Shown here: in pieces, positions 8,707 to 18,450 of the stretch
Numbering within the stretch: position 1 is the first letter of the stretch
Layout: each line of letters begins with the position of its first letter
Assembly: GCA_964636625.1 (NCBI GenBank)
Contig: CAZWUL010000011.1
Location: forward strand, 1-30,546
DNA: 30,546 nt
Reading direction: 5' to 3'
Origin: CAZWUL01 sp964636625
GTDB taxonomy: Bacteria; Atribacterota; Phoenicimicrobiia; Phoenicimicrobiales; Stramentimicrobiaceae
The notes under the pieces: generated by a model
What the model was told of the DNA's origin: nothing
The model's database searches: none
The model's input: only the letters and a program-made list of their open reading frames with translations
Made by a program: the position numbers and the translations under genes

Positions 8707-10422
8707 TTATGCCAGATAAGCATTAGAAACATATTGTAATACCATACGATGCGTATTAAAAAAAGAAGCATTAATGGCAATACAGTGTCTCATTATATTA
8801 ATCCATTTTTCACGTTGATGATAATAGGTTGGAATTATTTTTGAATCTAATTTTTGATATAGGGAATCAGCCTCTTCATGGTTAATACTTTCAAAATTTG
8901 CAGCAGAACCAATTGACCATCCAGTAATATCCTCGATACAGCCTTCCACCCACCATCCATCTAAAATACTAAAACTCGGTACACCATTATGAGCAGCCTT
9001 CATGCCTGAAGTACCTGAAGCTTCTTTGGGTTTTCTGGGTGTATTTAGCCATAAATCCACCCCACTGGTTATCATCTTTCCCAGATTCATATCATAATTT
9101 TCCAAATAAACTATTTTTATATGCTCTTTTAAGTGCTGAGATTGCTGAGTAATTTTTTTTATTAATTCTTTCCCAGAGTGATCTGCGGGATGTGCCTTAC
9201 CGGCGAAAACAAGTTGTATTTTTCCTCTAATCTTAGCAATTTCAGTTAGTCGAGCAGTATCATGGAAGATTAAATCAGCACGTTTATAGGCGGTAGCTCT
9301 TCTGGCAAAACCAATCGTTAAAATATCTTCATCAAAACTTAATTTGTGTTTTTCGTTAATAAAATCAATTAATTCTTTTTTTGCCTTTTGGTGAGTATCC
9401 CAAACTTCATTATCAGGTATATTCAAGGCATATCGTAAACTAAAGGGATCTAATTTCCATCCGGGTATATATTGGTCATATAGTTCAGAAAATTTTTTAT
9501 TTGTCCAGGTAGCTGAATGAATGCCATTGGTAATTGAATCAATATGATATCCGGGAAACATCTCTCTGGAAACCATGCCATGTCTCTTGGCTACACCATT
9601 AATATAATGACTCATATTCAAAGCCAATTGAGTCATATTTAAATGTTCAGTTCCTGCTAATTCCTGTAATAAATGATATGGAATATGTTCTCCTAGAACC
9701 TTTTTTACCAATTCATAGGTAAACTTATCCATACCAGCAGGTACCGGGGTATGTGTTGTAAACACACACTTGTTTTTTACCTTTGCAATCTCCAGCTGAT
9801 TAGTTTCTTTGTTTAAGTGATTATTTAACAATTCCAGCACCAATAGACTTGCATGACCCTCATTCATATGATATCTGGCAATATCATGATAGCCCAGCTC
9901 ATGGAGCATCTTTACCCCACCAATGCCTAATATTATTTCCTGCGCCAAACGATACCTATCATCACCTCCGTATAAATAATAAGAAAGACTACGGTCATAT
10001 TCACTATTTTCCGGTATATCAGCATCTAAAAAATATACCGGAACCATGTCTCCATCCAGCCCTCTCACCATATAGACCCATGCCTGAATATCAACAGTTC
10101 TTTGCTCGATCTCCACTTGCACCCTATTTGGTAATTTCTGCAAATATTCATCTGGGTCCCATTGCTCAGGAAATTCCTGCTGGTAGCCACCCTGGTCTAT
10201 TTTCTGCTTAAGATAGCCTTTTTTATAAAGAAGGGTAATTCCGAGCATGGGGACTCCCAGGTCCGCTGCAGAGCGAATAGTATCACCCGCTAAAACACCT
10301 AATCCGCCACTATAAGTAGGAATTTTTGAATCAACACATATTTCCATTGAAAAATAAGCAATTTTATTTTCTTTTTTAATGCACTCTTCTTGTTCAAATA
10401 ATAAGCCTTTTTTTGCTTCCAT
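8707..10422 (-). CDS. glgP: Alpha-glucan phosphorylase (short, Thermotoga/archaeal type)
   Basis: Phosphorolytic release of glucose 1-phosphate from alpha-1,4-glucans such as glycogen or maltodextrin, using PLP. The 571 residues match the short-form phosphorylases, well below the about 800 of the E. coli/mammalian type. Key blocks are AYFSMEICVDSKIPTYSGGLG at the N-terminus (glucan phosphorylase/transferase start), HMNEGHA (185-191), FTTHTPVPAG (221-230), and EASGTSGMKAAHNG, where Lys475 is the expected PLP Schiff-base lysine. GGGGAG precedes the ATG by five bases. It is transcribed divergently from the histidine kinase and probably together with the Nudix-like gene. Confidence 0.95.
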   Translation of the reverse strand: MEAKKGLLFEQEECIKKENKIAYFSMEICVDSKIPTYSGGLGVLAGDTIRSAADLGVPMLGITLLYKKGYLKQKIDQGGYQQEFPEQWDPDEYLQKLPNRVQVEIEQRTVDIQAWVYMVRGLDGDMVPVYFLDADIPENSEYDRSLSYYLYGGDDRYRLAQEIILGIGGVKMLHELGYHDIARYHMNEGHASLLVLELLNNHLNKETNQLEIAKVKNKCVFTTHTPVPAGMDKFTYELVKKVLGEHIPYHLLQELAGTEHLNMTQLALNMSHYINGVAKRHGMVSREMFPGYHIDSITNGIHSATWTNKKFSELYDQYIPGWKLDPFSLRYALNIPDNEVWDTHQKAKKELIDFINEKHKLSFDEDILTIGFARRATAYKRADLIFHDTARLTEIAKIRGKIQLVFAGKAHPADHSGKELIKKITQQSQHLKEHIKIVYLENYDMNLGKMITSGVDLWLNTPRKPKEASGTSGMKAAHNGVPSFSILDGWWVEGCIEDITGWSIGSAANFESINHEEADSLYQKLDSKIIPTYYHQREKWINIMRHCIAINASFFNTHRMVLQYVSNAYLA

Positions 10423-10509
10423 TATTTCTCCCCATCATAATATAGAGTAATTATAAATAATTTAACAATCAATTTCATTTTTTTAAATAAAATTTATCAA
10501 ACTTATTTG

Positions 10510-10539
10510 ATTGTATCATATTTGAGCAAATTATTTGAA
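10510..10539 (-). promoter_or_regulatory. Candidate promoter of glgP
   Basis: Minus-strand TACAAT with an extended -10 (TGA just before it) and TTCAAA 18 bases upstream. The predicted start is about 80 bases before the glgP ATG. It sits in the 326-base divergent gap (10423-10748), which also holds TTGACA at 10671-10676 and a TTATAA further on as plus-strand candidates for the kinase gene. The rest of the gap is plain AT-rich sequence in which I see no gene. Confidence 0.35.
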
Positions 10540-10748
10540 GGCATTTAAACTAATAATATTACCTATTATTTAATAAATTTTTTATAAACTTTTTATGATA
10601 AGTTAAAAATGATAATATATAATATTAAAAAGCTAAATATCTGCAACTGCATCTTTGAATCACGGTTTAGTTGACAATATTATTATATTTGCATTGTTTA
10701 TCGTAAAGTTTGTTATAACAACACAAAAGGAATATAAATAAATACAAC

Positions 10749-12221
10749 ATGACTATACAGCGGCGTCTCTGGATATCTAATTTAATATTGATTTTTATCA
10801 CGATTGTCTTATTAATTGGTGTTAGTTTAATTATTACTGAACATTTTCAGAATTTTCTTGGTTTGCCCTCACCGGATAATGAGAGAACCCCGTTGAATCG
10901 CGCCCTCTATAGGGCAGAGAGAACCCTTATTAAAATTATTGAAACAGAACCCGAGCGTTTTCTGGAGCATGATTATTTACAACAAATTGATGACTTTATT
11001 AATTCTTTAAATACTGGACTAATTGTTCAAAAAGAAAATGAATTAATCTATTTTTCTCCTTTTATTGCCTCATCAGGATTTAAGGAAGGAGACATATCTT
11101 TTACACAATACGAGATGGAAACAGAATCCGATAATGTAACAAGGATTTCAGAAAATCTATTTATAAAAACAATCCCTCTTCTATTTAATGAACATTCTCA
11201 AGGTAAAATATTTTTAGTTTATGATTCAACTTCTGCATCCCAGGAATTAAACCAATTTAAAAAATCAGTTATTTATACATTAATCTTATTTTTAGTCATA
11301 ATCATCAGTATAAATACACTAATTACTTATTTTTTATCAAAGCAGATTGTAAACCCGCTAACTCGCTTAAAGAATGCAGCTATGCAAATTAGAAAAGGCA
11401 ACTATGATTTTCATCTAAAATCCCCTTCCAAAGATGAGATTGGCGAACTATTCCAAAGCTTCGAGGAAGCTCGGAAACAACTTAAAGAATCAGAAGAAAC
11501 GAAAAATAAATATGAACAAAACAGAAATGAATTAATTACTAATATTTCCCATGATTTAAAAACTCCAATCACTACCATCAAAGGTTATATCGAGGGAATT
11601 ATGGACGGTGTCCCTAAATCAAAAGAAAAACGGGATAAATATTTAAAGACTATTCATCAAAACGCAATACATATGGAATCTTTAATAGAAGATCTGTTTC
11701 TACTTTCAAAATTCGACCTTGGCCAATCTTTCTATCAATTTGAAAATATTAATATAAAAGATTATTTGGCTGATTCCTATGAAGAATTACGTTTCAACCT
11801 TGCAGAAAAAGGTATTAGCCTTGAATTTGTAGCCAACTATAATGAATCAAACCCTGTTATGGCTGACCGTCAGCAATTAAAAAGAGTGATTCTTAACATC
11901 ATTAATAATGCTATAAACTTCAAAAAAGAAGCTAATTCAGTAATCAAAATGATATTAACTGAAACCGAAAGTGAAGCAATTATCGAAATCAGTGATAATG
12001 GAAAAGGTATCTCTAAAGAGATGCTTGATAAAATTTTTGAACGATTCTATAAAGCAGATAAGGCTCGTTCAAACAAGACACCGGGAACTGGTCTTGGTTT
12101 GCATATTGCCCAAAAAATTATTTCCGACCATGGAGGCCGTATTTGGGCTCAAAGTAAAAAAGAATATGGTACTAGCATATTCTTTGCCCTGAAAAAGACC
12201 AGACAAAATCCGGAAAATTGA
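10749..12221 (+). CDS. Sensor histidine kinase (two TM, HAMP, HisKA, HATPase)
   Basis: An inner-membrane sensor kinase of 490 residues. TM1 is about 10-30. An extracytoplasmic sensor region (31-172) follows, then TM2 (174-196), HAMP (197-250), and a HisKA helix with the phospho-acceptor His268 in NISHDLKTP. The ATPase domain has the N box (NIINNAINF, about 383-391), G1 (DNGKG, 416-420), F box (FERF, 430-433) and G2 (GTGLGL, 446-451). All catalytic motifs are intact. The sensor region has no domain I recognise, so the signal is unknown. It precedes its response regulator by 22 bases. The ribosome binding site is poor (AAAGGA about 18 bases away), so the start is less sure than the family. Confidence 0.95.
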   Translation: MTIQRRLWISNLILIFITIVLLIGVSLIITEHFQNFLGLPSPDNERTPLNRALYRAERTLIKIIETEPERFLEHDYLQQIDDFINSLNTGLIVQKENELIYFSPFIASSGFKEGDISFTQYEMETESDNVTRISENLFIKTIPLLFNEHSQGKIFLVYDSTSASQELNQFKKSVIYTLILFLVIIISINTLITYFLSKQIVNPLTRLKNAAMQIRKGNYDFHLKSPSKDEIGELFQSFEEARKQLKESEETKNKYEQNRNELITNISHDLKTPITTIKGYIEGIMDGVPKSKEKRDKYLKTIHQNAIHMESLIEDLFLLSKFDLGQSFYQFENINIKDYLADSYEELRFNLAEKGISLEFVANYNESNPVMADRQQLKRVILNIINNAINFKKEANSVIKMILTETESEAIIEISDNGKGISKEMLDKIFERFYKADKARSNKTPGTGLGLHIAQKIISDHGGRIWAQSKKEYGTSIFFALKKTRQNPEN

Positions 12222-12243
12222 ACCTTTTAAAGAGGAAATAAAA

Positions 12244-12933
12244 ATGAAAAAAATTTTAATAATTGAAGACCAGCAAAGCATTGCAGAATTAGAAAAAGAT
12301 TACCTGGAAATCAATCAATTTCAAGTAGATATAAAAAATAACGGCTTGGAGGGACTTGAACAGGCTATAAGCAAAGACTATGACCTTATTCTTCTTGATT
12401 TAATGTTACCGGATATTGACGGTTTTGAGGTCTGTAAAAAAATCCGGGATAAAACAAATATTCCTATATTGATTATCTCTGCCAGAGGAGAAGATATTGA
12501 TAAAATACGTGGTCTCGGTTTAGGAGCGGATGACTATATAAGCAAACCTTTTAGTCCAAATGAACTTGTAGCCAGGGTTAAAGCTCACCTGAATCGTTTT
12601 GACAGGCTTACCGGCAAGAATAAGAAGGCAAATCATGAGATTCACATAAAAAACCTTAGCATAAATCAGGATTCACGCAGAGTCTTTTTAAATAATCAAG
12701 AAATAAACCTCACCACCAAGGAATTTGAGATATTAAATTTTCTGGCGTCTCATCCTAATATTGTATTTAGCAAAGAACAATTATATGACCACATATGGGG
12801 AGATGATTCTTACGGAGATATTGCCACGATTGCCGTGCATATTAAAAAAATAAGGGATAAAATTGAGAAAGACCCTCAAAATCCTCGTTTTATCGATACA
12901 TTATGGGGCTCTGGTTACCGTTTTAATAGCTAA
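12244..12933 (+). CDS. OmpR/PhoB-family response regulator
   Basis: A 229-residue DNA-binding response regulator. The receiver domain (1-118) has the acidic pair Glu8-Asp9, phospho-acceptor Asp52, the conserved Ser79 and Lys101. An OmpR-type winged helix (about 130-229) ends in the usual GSGYRF. The ATG follows an AGAGGAAAT site. It is the second gene after its kinase, the reverse of the commoner regulator-first order. The pair is the only plus-strand transcription unit here. Whether it controls the divergent glgP gene is not shown. Confidence 0.96.
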   Translation: MKKILIIEDQQSIAELEKDYLEINQFQVDIKNNGLEGLEQAISKDYDLILLDLMLPDIDGFEVCKKIRDKTNIPILIISARGEDIDKIRGLGLGADDYISKPFSPNELVARVKAHLNRFDRLTGKNKKANHEIHIKNLSINQDSRRVFLNNQEINLTTKEFEILNFLASHPNIVFSKEQLYDHIWGDDSYGDIATIAVHIKKIRDKIEKDPQNPRFIDTLWGSGYRFNS

Positions 12934-13096
12934 ATAGATCAGAAAACTAACTCGATACTTTTCTGTAAAATAGTTTCCAATAACCTTTTTTCTATATCCA
13001 TAATGTCTATACGTTACAAATATTTAAACTTATTTCTTATCTGTATCAATTTATTTTTTTAGTTTTAATAATTATTATTCCCCGGTTCTACCACCC

Positions 13097-14605
13097 TTAG
13101 TTCATATTTTCTTTAAAGGAATCTTTTAGTTGCTGATATATCTGCAAGAAAACCTTGTATTGTTTTTCATATATCTCGTTCGTTTCGGAATAATTGATTT
13201 CCCGGTCAAATTGGATTATCTCGTTAACTTTATCCTCGATAGATGGATATAGACCTATAGCTTTACCGGCAATAAGCATGTTACCCACCAATCCTGTATC
13301 AGCCATCTGAACAGTATGAATTGGTTTTTTCAGTATCTTACCTAAAATATCTAACCAGTAAGGACTTTTTGAACCACCTCCTACTGCTCTTAATTCATTG
13401 ATTTTAATGCCCAGTGATTCTACTGTTTCTAAGTTATTCCGTAAGGCAAAAGAAACACCCTCCATAACTGCTTTAATAAAATGTGCTTTTTTGGAAAACA
13501 GGCTAATACCGAAAAATACTCCTCGGGCATAAGCATCCCAATAAGGGGTTCTTTCTCCATTTAGATAAGGCAGAAAAATAAGACCGTCTGATCCATCAGG
13601 AATATCTTGAATTGATTGGTTGTATTGTGAAAAAATATCTTTATCTATTTCTGATTCTTTGTTGTCAAAAGCATTTCTAAACCAATTTAATGATTCACCT
13701 GCAGTCTGCAGAATCCCGAGAGTTATCCATTTATTTCGTAGACAATAATTCCAGCATAGGGTTCTCTGGAAAGAATCAACAAGTGGTTGATTTGAACACA
13801 CAGACACAACACCGGCAGTCCCGATAATGACTGTTCCCTGGCCATCTCTTACCATTCCTGCACCCAGTGCAGCTGCTGAATTATCTGAACTACCATTTGC
13901 TACAGGAATACCAGCAGGGATACCGGTTAATTCTGATACTTCTTTACTTACTTCTCCCATAATTATATCAGAAGGATTAACTTCCGGGAAAAAAGAAGAA
14001 GGGATATCAAAATAATTCAACATTTCATCTGACCAGTGGCAATTTCCAACATCAAAAAGCAATGTCCCACTTGCTTCAGAATAATCAGTCATCATTTTAC
14101 CGGTAATAAGAAATTTTAAATAATCTTTTGCAACCAGTACATGCTCTACTTTTGACCAGATGTGTGGCTCATTTTCCTGGACCCATGCTAATTGGGGGGC
14201 AGTATAGGTAGTTGTAGCAAAATTGTTGGTTTTTTTAAATATAAATTGGGCATCCTCTGGCTCTTTGGTTATTTTTTGAATAATTTTATGGCTTCGCTGA
14301 TCCATCCAGGTAATTGCTGGTCTTAGAACATGAAGATTTTTATCCAGTAATACATGGGTATGCATCTGGCCACAGATACCAATTGCAATAATATCCTTCA
14401 TCTTTTCTTCATGTTGGCTATTCAACTGTTGACATATAGATAAAAAACTATTCCACCATTCTTGTGGTCCCTGTTCAGCAAAACCTGATTGGGGGGCTAA
14501 GATAGGATATGATCGGTAACCGGTCGCGATAGCATATCCTGATTCGTTAATCAAAGATATTTTCATTCCTGTCGTACCTAAATCGATGACCAAAAAAAGT
14601 TTCAT
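13097..14605 (-). CDS. xylB: FGGY-family carbohydrate kinase, xylulokinase-like
   Basis: A 502-residue ATP-dependent sugar kinase. The N-terminal phosphate loop IDLGTTGMK (7-15), GQMH at 79-82, WMDQRS at 100-105, the catalytic-base Asp241 in NGSSDNSA, LPYLNGERTPYWD and GGGSKSPYW are those of xylulokinases, which make D-xylulose 5-phosphate. E. coli XylB is also known to phosphorylate 1-deoxy-D-xylulose, which may matter here. The start has AAGGAAGGAT eight bases upstream. It is the last gene of the island, 170 bases after the permease, with a perfect palindrome in the gap. It does not look like LsrK, the FGGY kinase of AI-2. Substrate is inferred from family and context only. Confidence 0.87.
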   Translation of the reverse strand: MKLFLVIDLGTTGMKISLINESGYAIATGYRSYPILAPQSGFAEQGPQEWWNSFLSICQQLNSQHEEKMKDIIAIGICGQMHTHVLLDKNLHVLRPAITWMDQRSHKIIQKITKEPEDAQFIFKKTNNFATTTYTAPQLAWVQENEPHIWSKVEHVLVAKDYLKFLITGKMMTDYSEASGTLLFDVGNCHWSDEMLNYFDIPSSFFPEVNPSDIIMGEVSKEVSELTGIPAGIPVANGSSDNSAAALGAGMVRDGQGTVIIGTAGVVSVCSNQPLVDSFQRTLCWNYCLRNKWITLGILQTAGESLNWFRNAFDNKESEIDKDIFSQYNQSIQDIPDGSDGLIFLPYLNGERTPYWDAYARGVFFGISLFSKKAHFIKAVMEGVSFALRNNLETVESLGIKINELRAVGGGSKSPYWLDILGKILKKPIHTVQMADTGLVGNMLIAGKAIGLYPSIEDKVNEIIQFDREINYSETNEIYEKQYKVFLQIYQQLKDSFKENMN

Positions 14606-14664
14606 TTTACTATATCCTTCCTTTCCATCTTTGTTAAATGTTTGCTACACTATAAATCGTTACC

Positions 14665-14692
14665 AAAACCATAATATTAATATTATGGTTTT
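14665..14692. repeat. Perfect 28-bp palindrome between permease and kinase genes
   Basis: The half AAAACCATAATATT (14665-14678) is followed directly by its exact reverse complement (14679-14692). On the minus strand it lies after the permease stop and 60 bases before the kinase start. It could fold as a hairpin ending in TTTT (terminator or processing site between the genes) or serve as a dimeric protein binding site. The sequence does not decide. Confidence 0.75.
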
Positions 14693-14775
14693 ACATTAAG
14701 GTTAATAAAAGCTTATTCAAAAATATCAATTTTGTAGTGGTATAGTAATTATTTAATAAATAATACTCATATCAA

Positions 14776-15741
14776 CTATTTAGCAAATTTAGTGCCTTTC
14801 GATAAAGAAATTGCCGCTAAAGCCAAAACTACACCGCGTGCTATATATTGATAAAAGGCTGATACTCTTAATAAATTTAATATATTATTTAAGCTGGCCA
14901 TTATCAGTGATCCAAAAAATGTACCAGTTAATGAACCAAGCCCACCGGAAAAACTCACTCCTCCAAGTACCGAGGAAGCAATTGCATCCAGTTCAAACCC
15001 CTGGCCTGCCATAGGATAAGCTGAATCTAATCTTGCAGTCATCATAATTCCTCCCAATGCAGCACAAAAACCTGAGAAAGCAAAGACAAATATTTTTATT
15101 TTATCTGCCTCAACTCCAGAATATCTTACTGCCTCTTCATTTCCTCCGATAGCGTAAATGTAACGCCCATAGCGTGTACGGGATAAAATCAACTGGCCTA
15201 ATATATAAACAATTAACATTATGTAAGCAAGGCCAGAGATTGGACCCCAATAAGAAGCCATTACAGTTAGCTCTTCGGGAAAAATAGAAATAGGAACACC
15301 TCCGGTTATGATTAGGGCAAACCCTCTTGCTGCTGCCATCATAGCCAGCGTTGCTACGAAAGAAGGAATCCTCATTTTTGCTACCAGCAGTCCATTAATT
15401 AATCCACAACATGTACCTAATAGTAAGGCACATAATATTGCTAAATAAACATTAAATCCAGCTGTTTTTATTAAAGCCCCTACAGCTGCTCCAGAAAATG
15501 CTAAAACTGAACCAACAGAAAGATCAATTCCTCCTGTTAAAATTATGTACGATTGCCCAGCCGCTAGAACTGCAATAATAGCTACCTGGGATAAAAGGTT
15601 CCTTATATTATTGTAGGTTAAAAAATGGGGAGACAGTACACTGGCTACAATCATTAGCCCTATTAAGGCAATAAATGGGAACATTTCCCTATGAATAAAT
15701 AATTTCTTAATAAAGTCCGGTAGTTTAATTATGCTTTTCAT
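14776..15741 (-). CDS. rbsC: Ribose-type ABC transporter permease
   Basis: Inner-membrane permease of the RbsC/AraH/XylH family. It is 321 residues from the ATG at 15741, chosen because AGGAGG stands 11 bases before it; an upstream ATG at 15816 would add 25 basic, non-family residues. It begins with a hydrophobic segment, then the family block NIRNLLSQVAIIAVLAAGQSY, GGIDLSVGS, and later GSVL-type GGVSFSGGLGS. About eight to ten membrane helices are visible. The start overlaps the ATPase stop by 17 bases, so the two are translationally coupled. A single permease suggests a homodimer with the double-ATPase protein. The substrate is probably ribose or a related pentose. Confidence 0.92.
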   Translation of the reverse strand: MKSIIKLPDFIKKLFIHREMFPFIALIGLMIVASVLSPHFLTYNNIRNLLSQVAIIAVLAAGQSYIILTGGIDLSVGSVLAFSGAAVGALIKTAGFNVYLAILCALLLGTCCGLINGLLVAKMRIPSFVATLAMMAAARGFALIITGGVPISIFPEELTVMASYWGPISGLAYIMLIVYILGQLILSRTRYGRYIYAIGGNEEAVRYSGVEADKIKIFVFAFSGFCAALGGIMMTARLDSAYPMAGQGFELDAIASSVLGGVSFSGGLGSLTGTFFGSLIMASLNNILNLLRVSAFYQYIARGVVLALAAISLSKGTKFAK

Positions 15742-17269
15742 TGAGTATTTTATCCTCCTGTTTATTATGTTCAACTCCCATTGCACTGGCCAATACCTTA
15801 TCCTTTTCCGCTTCACTACTTTTATAGCGGTCTATTATCTGCCCTTTCCAAAGAACCAGTATATTGTTTGCCACAGATAATACTTCATCAATTTCAGAGG
15901 AAAATATCAAAACTGCCATTCCTTCTTCGGCTAACCGTTGAATTCGCTTCAATATCTCAGATTTGGCCCCTACATCTATTCCCCGGGTAGGTTCATCTAT
16001 CATTAATATCTTAGGGTTTGTCTCCAGCCATTTACAAAGCACTACCTTTTGCTGATTTCCTCCACTTAATTCTTTGACCAATTGTCTAAAGCTTGAGGTA
16101 GCTATTTTAAAATTATCTATCCAGTAATGACAAACTTTTTCCTCTTTTTTAAAATCAATCATTGAGCACCAGGAACAAAACTTATTTAAATCTGGAAAAG
16201 TAATATTTTTTGCTACATCCATATTGGGTACAATCCCGTGTAAGCGCCTGTCTTCGGGCACATAAGCAAATCCGTGCCGAAAAGCAATATTTGCCGAAGT
16301 AATATTTACTTTTTTTTCGTTAATGTAAATCTCCGGAGCTGATTCAAGCGGCTCAATACCCCATAGAGCCCTGGATAGTTCAGTTTTCCCGGCACCCAAA
16401 AGACCGGTAATCCCTAGTATTTCTCCAGACCTAAGTTCAAAATTAATATCTTTTATCCTGGTTCCTATTAAACCTTTTGTAGTTAAATTTCTTACCTTGA
16501 GAACAGGGGGCTTTTCAGAATAAAATTCATGTGGGCTAAATCTCTTAAGGGATCGGCCTGCAACCATTGAGACTACCTTATTCATGTCAACTTCTTCTGG
16601 AATAACTGTACCAACTAATTTGCCATTTCTTAATACGGTTATTTTATTACAGATTCGGAAAACCTCGTCTAACTTATGTGTAACATAAATCACAATTGCC
16701 CCGTTTTTCTTTAAACTATCTATCACCTGGAACAATTTATCAATTTCTGATACCATCAGCGAAGAGGTTGGTTCATCCATAATAAAAATCCTGGCATTCT
16801 GGGAAATTGCACGGGCAATTTCAACCCTTTGCTGGTCACCCATACTAAGATTTTCTACCTTTTCGTGTGGATCAATTCCTCCACCCAAAATGTCCAATAC
16901 TTTTTTAGAGGTTTCATATTCAGAGGAAAAATCCACAATCCCCATACTATTTACCGGTTCAAATCCCAGCATGATATTTTCCATTACATTCATATTTCTC
17001 ATTAAGCTCAATTCTTGGTGAATCATGGCTATACCGTGCTTTTTTGCCTCGTTAGGATTTTTAATTTCTATATCCTTTTCATCTATTCTGATTTCTCCTG
17101 TGTCAGGTAAATAAATTCCATTTAAAATCTTTCCCAGCGTTGATTTTCCTGCCCCATTTTCACCAAGAAGCCCCAATATTTCTCCGGCTTTTACTTCTAT
17201 ACTAACATTATCCAAAGCTTTTACACCTGGAAAACTTTTACATATATTCCTTATTTCTAGTTTCTGCAT
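15725..17269 (-). CDS. rbsA: Ribose-type ABC transporter ATPase with two nucleotide domains
   Basis: A 514-residue cytoplasmic ATPase of the sugar-importer RbsA/MglA/XylG class with two fused ATP-binding halves. First half: Walker A GENGAGKST (36-44), signature LSMGDQQ (141-147), Walker B IFIMDE (161-166). Second half: GLLGAGKTE (289-297), signature LSGGNQQ (401-407), Walker B ILMIDEPTRGID (421-432). Both Walker A lysines are kept, whereas the second is replaced by Arg in some family members. GGAGGAG precedes the ATG closely. A strong hairpin separates it from the binding-protein gene, which may lower expression of ATPase and permease relative to the binding protein. Confidence 0.94.
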   Translation of the reverse strand: MQKLEIRNICKSFPGVKALDNVSIEVKAGEILGLLGENGAGKSTLGKILNGIYLPDTGEIRIDEKDIEIKNPNEAKKHGIAMIHQELSLMRNMNVMENIMLGFEPVNSMGIVDFSSEYETSKKVLDILGGGIDPHEKVENLSMGDQQRVEIARAISQNARIFIMDEPTSSLMVSEIDKLFQVIDSLKKNGAIVIYVTHKLDEVFRICNKITVLRNGKLVGTVIPEEVDMNKVVSMVAGRSLKRFSPHEFYSEKPPVLKVRNLTTKGLIGTRIKDINFELRSGEILGITGLLGAGKTELSRALWGIEPLESAPEIYINEKKVNITSANIAFRHGFAYVPEDRRLHGIVPNMDVAKNITFPDLNKFCSWCSMIDFKKEEKVCHYWIDNFKIATSSFRQLVKELSGGNQQKVVLCKWLETNPKILMIDEPTRGIDVGAKSEILKRIQRLAEEGMAVLIFSSEIDEVLSVANNILVLWKGQIIDRYKSSEAEKDKVLASAMGVEHNKQEDKILNEKHN

Positions 17270-17300
17270 TCATGCTCCTCCAAACAAACATTCATAATGA

Positions 17301-17334
17301 AAAAAATTATAGGCGGGCAAAAATGCCCGCCTAT
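17301..17334 (-). terminator. Terminator/attenuator between binding protein and ATPase genes
   Basis: An 11-bp perfect stem (AGGCGGGCA core, 17309-17334) with a four-base loop is followed on the minus strand by AATTTTTT. It lies in the 74-base gap after the binding-protein stop. In ABC sugar operons such an element usually lets most transcripts end after the abundant binding protein while some read through. Confidence 0.85.
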
Positions 17335-17343
17335 TTTATTTGT

Positions 17344-18366
17344 TTATCTAGGAATAGGTGTAGGAGTTAAAATTAATTCTGCTGCTTGATCAATATTATC
17401 CGCAGTTACAACCAAGCTTGGTGTTCCAAGATGAAGAGAACCTGTTGGTTCATAAACCGGGATTTCCTCAGGAGGAACCCATCCTTCTGCCAGGCTTGCA
17501 TAAGCAGCATGAACTCCCCAGTAGCCCATCAAATATGGTGCCTGTGCAACGGTAGCATCCATCTCACCTTTACGAATTGCTTCAAATGCATCTGTTATAG
17601 CATCGAATCCAACAACAACTACGCCATCAGGATATCCAATTTCCATTCCTGCTTCTTTCATTGCAGTAATTGCACCAAGAGCCATCTCATCATTAGCAGT
17701 TATTATAGCATCAATATCTTTATCAGTTGCCAGAATATCTTGCATAACATTGAGACCTGTTGAACGGTCAAAATTTGCTGTCAATTTTGCAACAACTTCT
17801 ACATCACCGGCTTCTCCAAGAGGCTCAAGAATATTCATAAAGCCCTGGCCACGTTCAATTGCTGCTGAGGAACCAGGCGTACCATCAAGCACAACAACTC
17901 TCCAGGGTTTTTCTTTTCCTGAATCATCTAACAAAGCTATCATTTTTTTGGCTCCCTCTTCTGCTGCAACCACATTATTTGTTCCTATATAGGCTACCTG
18001 ACCAACATTTCTGACATCCCTATCAGCAGTGAATACCGGAATGCCTTCTGCAATAACCTGCCTCACAGCTGGTACTAGGGCGTCAACATCTGTGGGATTC
18101 AGTATTAAAGCATCAATTCCTAATACAACTGAATCTTCAACCTGACGAACTTGTTGGGCTGAATCATCTTGAGCATCATAAGTTAAAACTTCTACACCCA
18201 GTTCTTCAGCTGCATCTTCTGCACCTTTGACCAGGTCTACAAAAAACGGATGGGCCATATTACAAACCAATACGGAAAATTGCATATCACTAGCTGCAGA
18301 AGCTCCTGTAAACATTGTTCCTATCAATAGTAAAACCATTAGTATTCTTAAAAAATGTTTTCTCAT
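17344..18366 (-). CDS. rbsB: Ribose-type periplasmic sugar-binding protein
   Basis: The 340-residue solute-binding protein of the ABC importer. A signal peptide (about 1-25: MRK, hydrophobic core, cleavage after GASA) has no lipobox Cys, so a free periplasmic protein is expected, suggesting an outer membrane. The mature part has the RbsB-family (peripl_BP_4) blocks MAHPFFVDLVKGAEDAA, LILNPTDVDALVPAV, TADRDV, YIGTNN, and ITANDEMALGAI. The C-terminus is an unusual Thr-Pro run (TPTPIPR). AAGGAG precedes the ATG. RbsB-type proteins can take ribose, other pentoses or AI-2, so the ligand is inferred. It follows the LacI gene by 84 bases. Confidence 0.92.
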   Translation of the reverse strand: MRKHFLRILMVLLLIGTMFTGASAASDMQFSVLVCNMAHPFFVDLVKGAEDAAEELGVEVLTYDAQDDSAQQVRQVEDSVVLGIDALILNPTDVDALVPAVRQVIAEGIPVFTADRDVRNVGQVAYIGTNNVVAAEEGAKKMIALLDDSGKEKPWRVVVLDGTPGSSAAIERGQGFMNILEPLGEAGDVEVVAKLTANFDRSTGLNVMQDILATDKDIDAIITANDEMALGAITAMKEAGMEIGYPDGVVVVGFDAITDAFEAIRKGEMDATVAQAPYLMGYWGVHAAYASLAEGWVPPEEIPVYEPTGSLHLGTPSLVVTADNIDQAAELILTPTPIPR

Positions 18367-18450
18367 TTAACACACACTCCTTAAATTAAAATTTAAATAC
18401 AGAAAATAATATTATAAAATAATAATTTTTCTATAAATTCACCCCCTTTA

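Noticed and set aside
12934..13096. Terminator between the convergent response regulator and kinase genes
   Set aside because: A weak AGAAAA/TTTTCT pairing exists, but it is not followed by a T-run on the plus strand.
13097..14605. Kinase as LsrK of an AI-2 system
   Set aside because: The motifs (GQMH, LPYLNGERTPYWD, SSDN) follow xylulokinase, not what I recall of LsrK, and LsrG and LsrR are missing.
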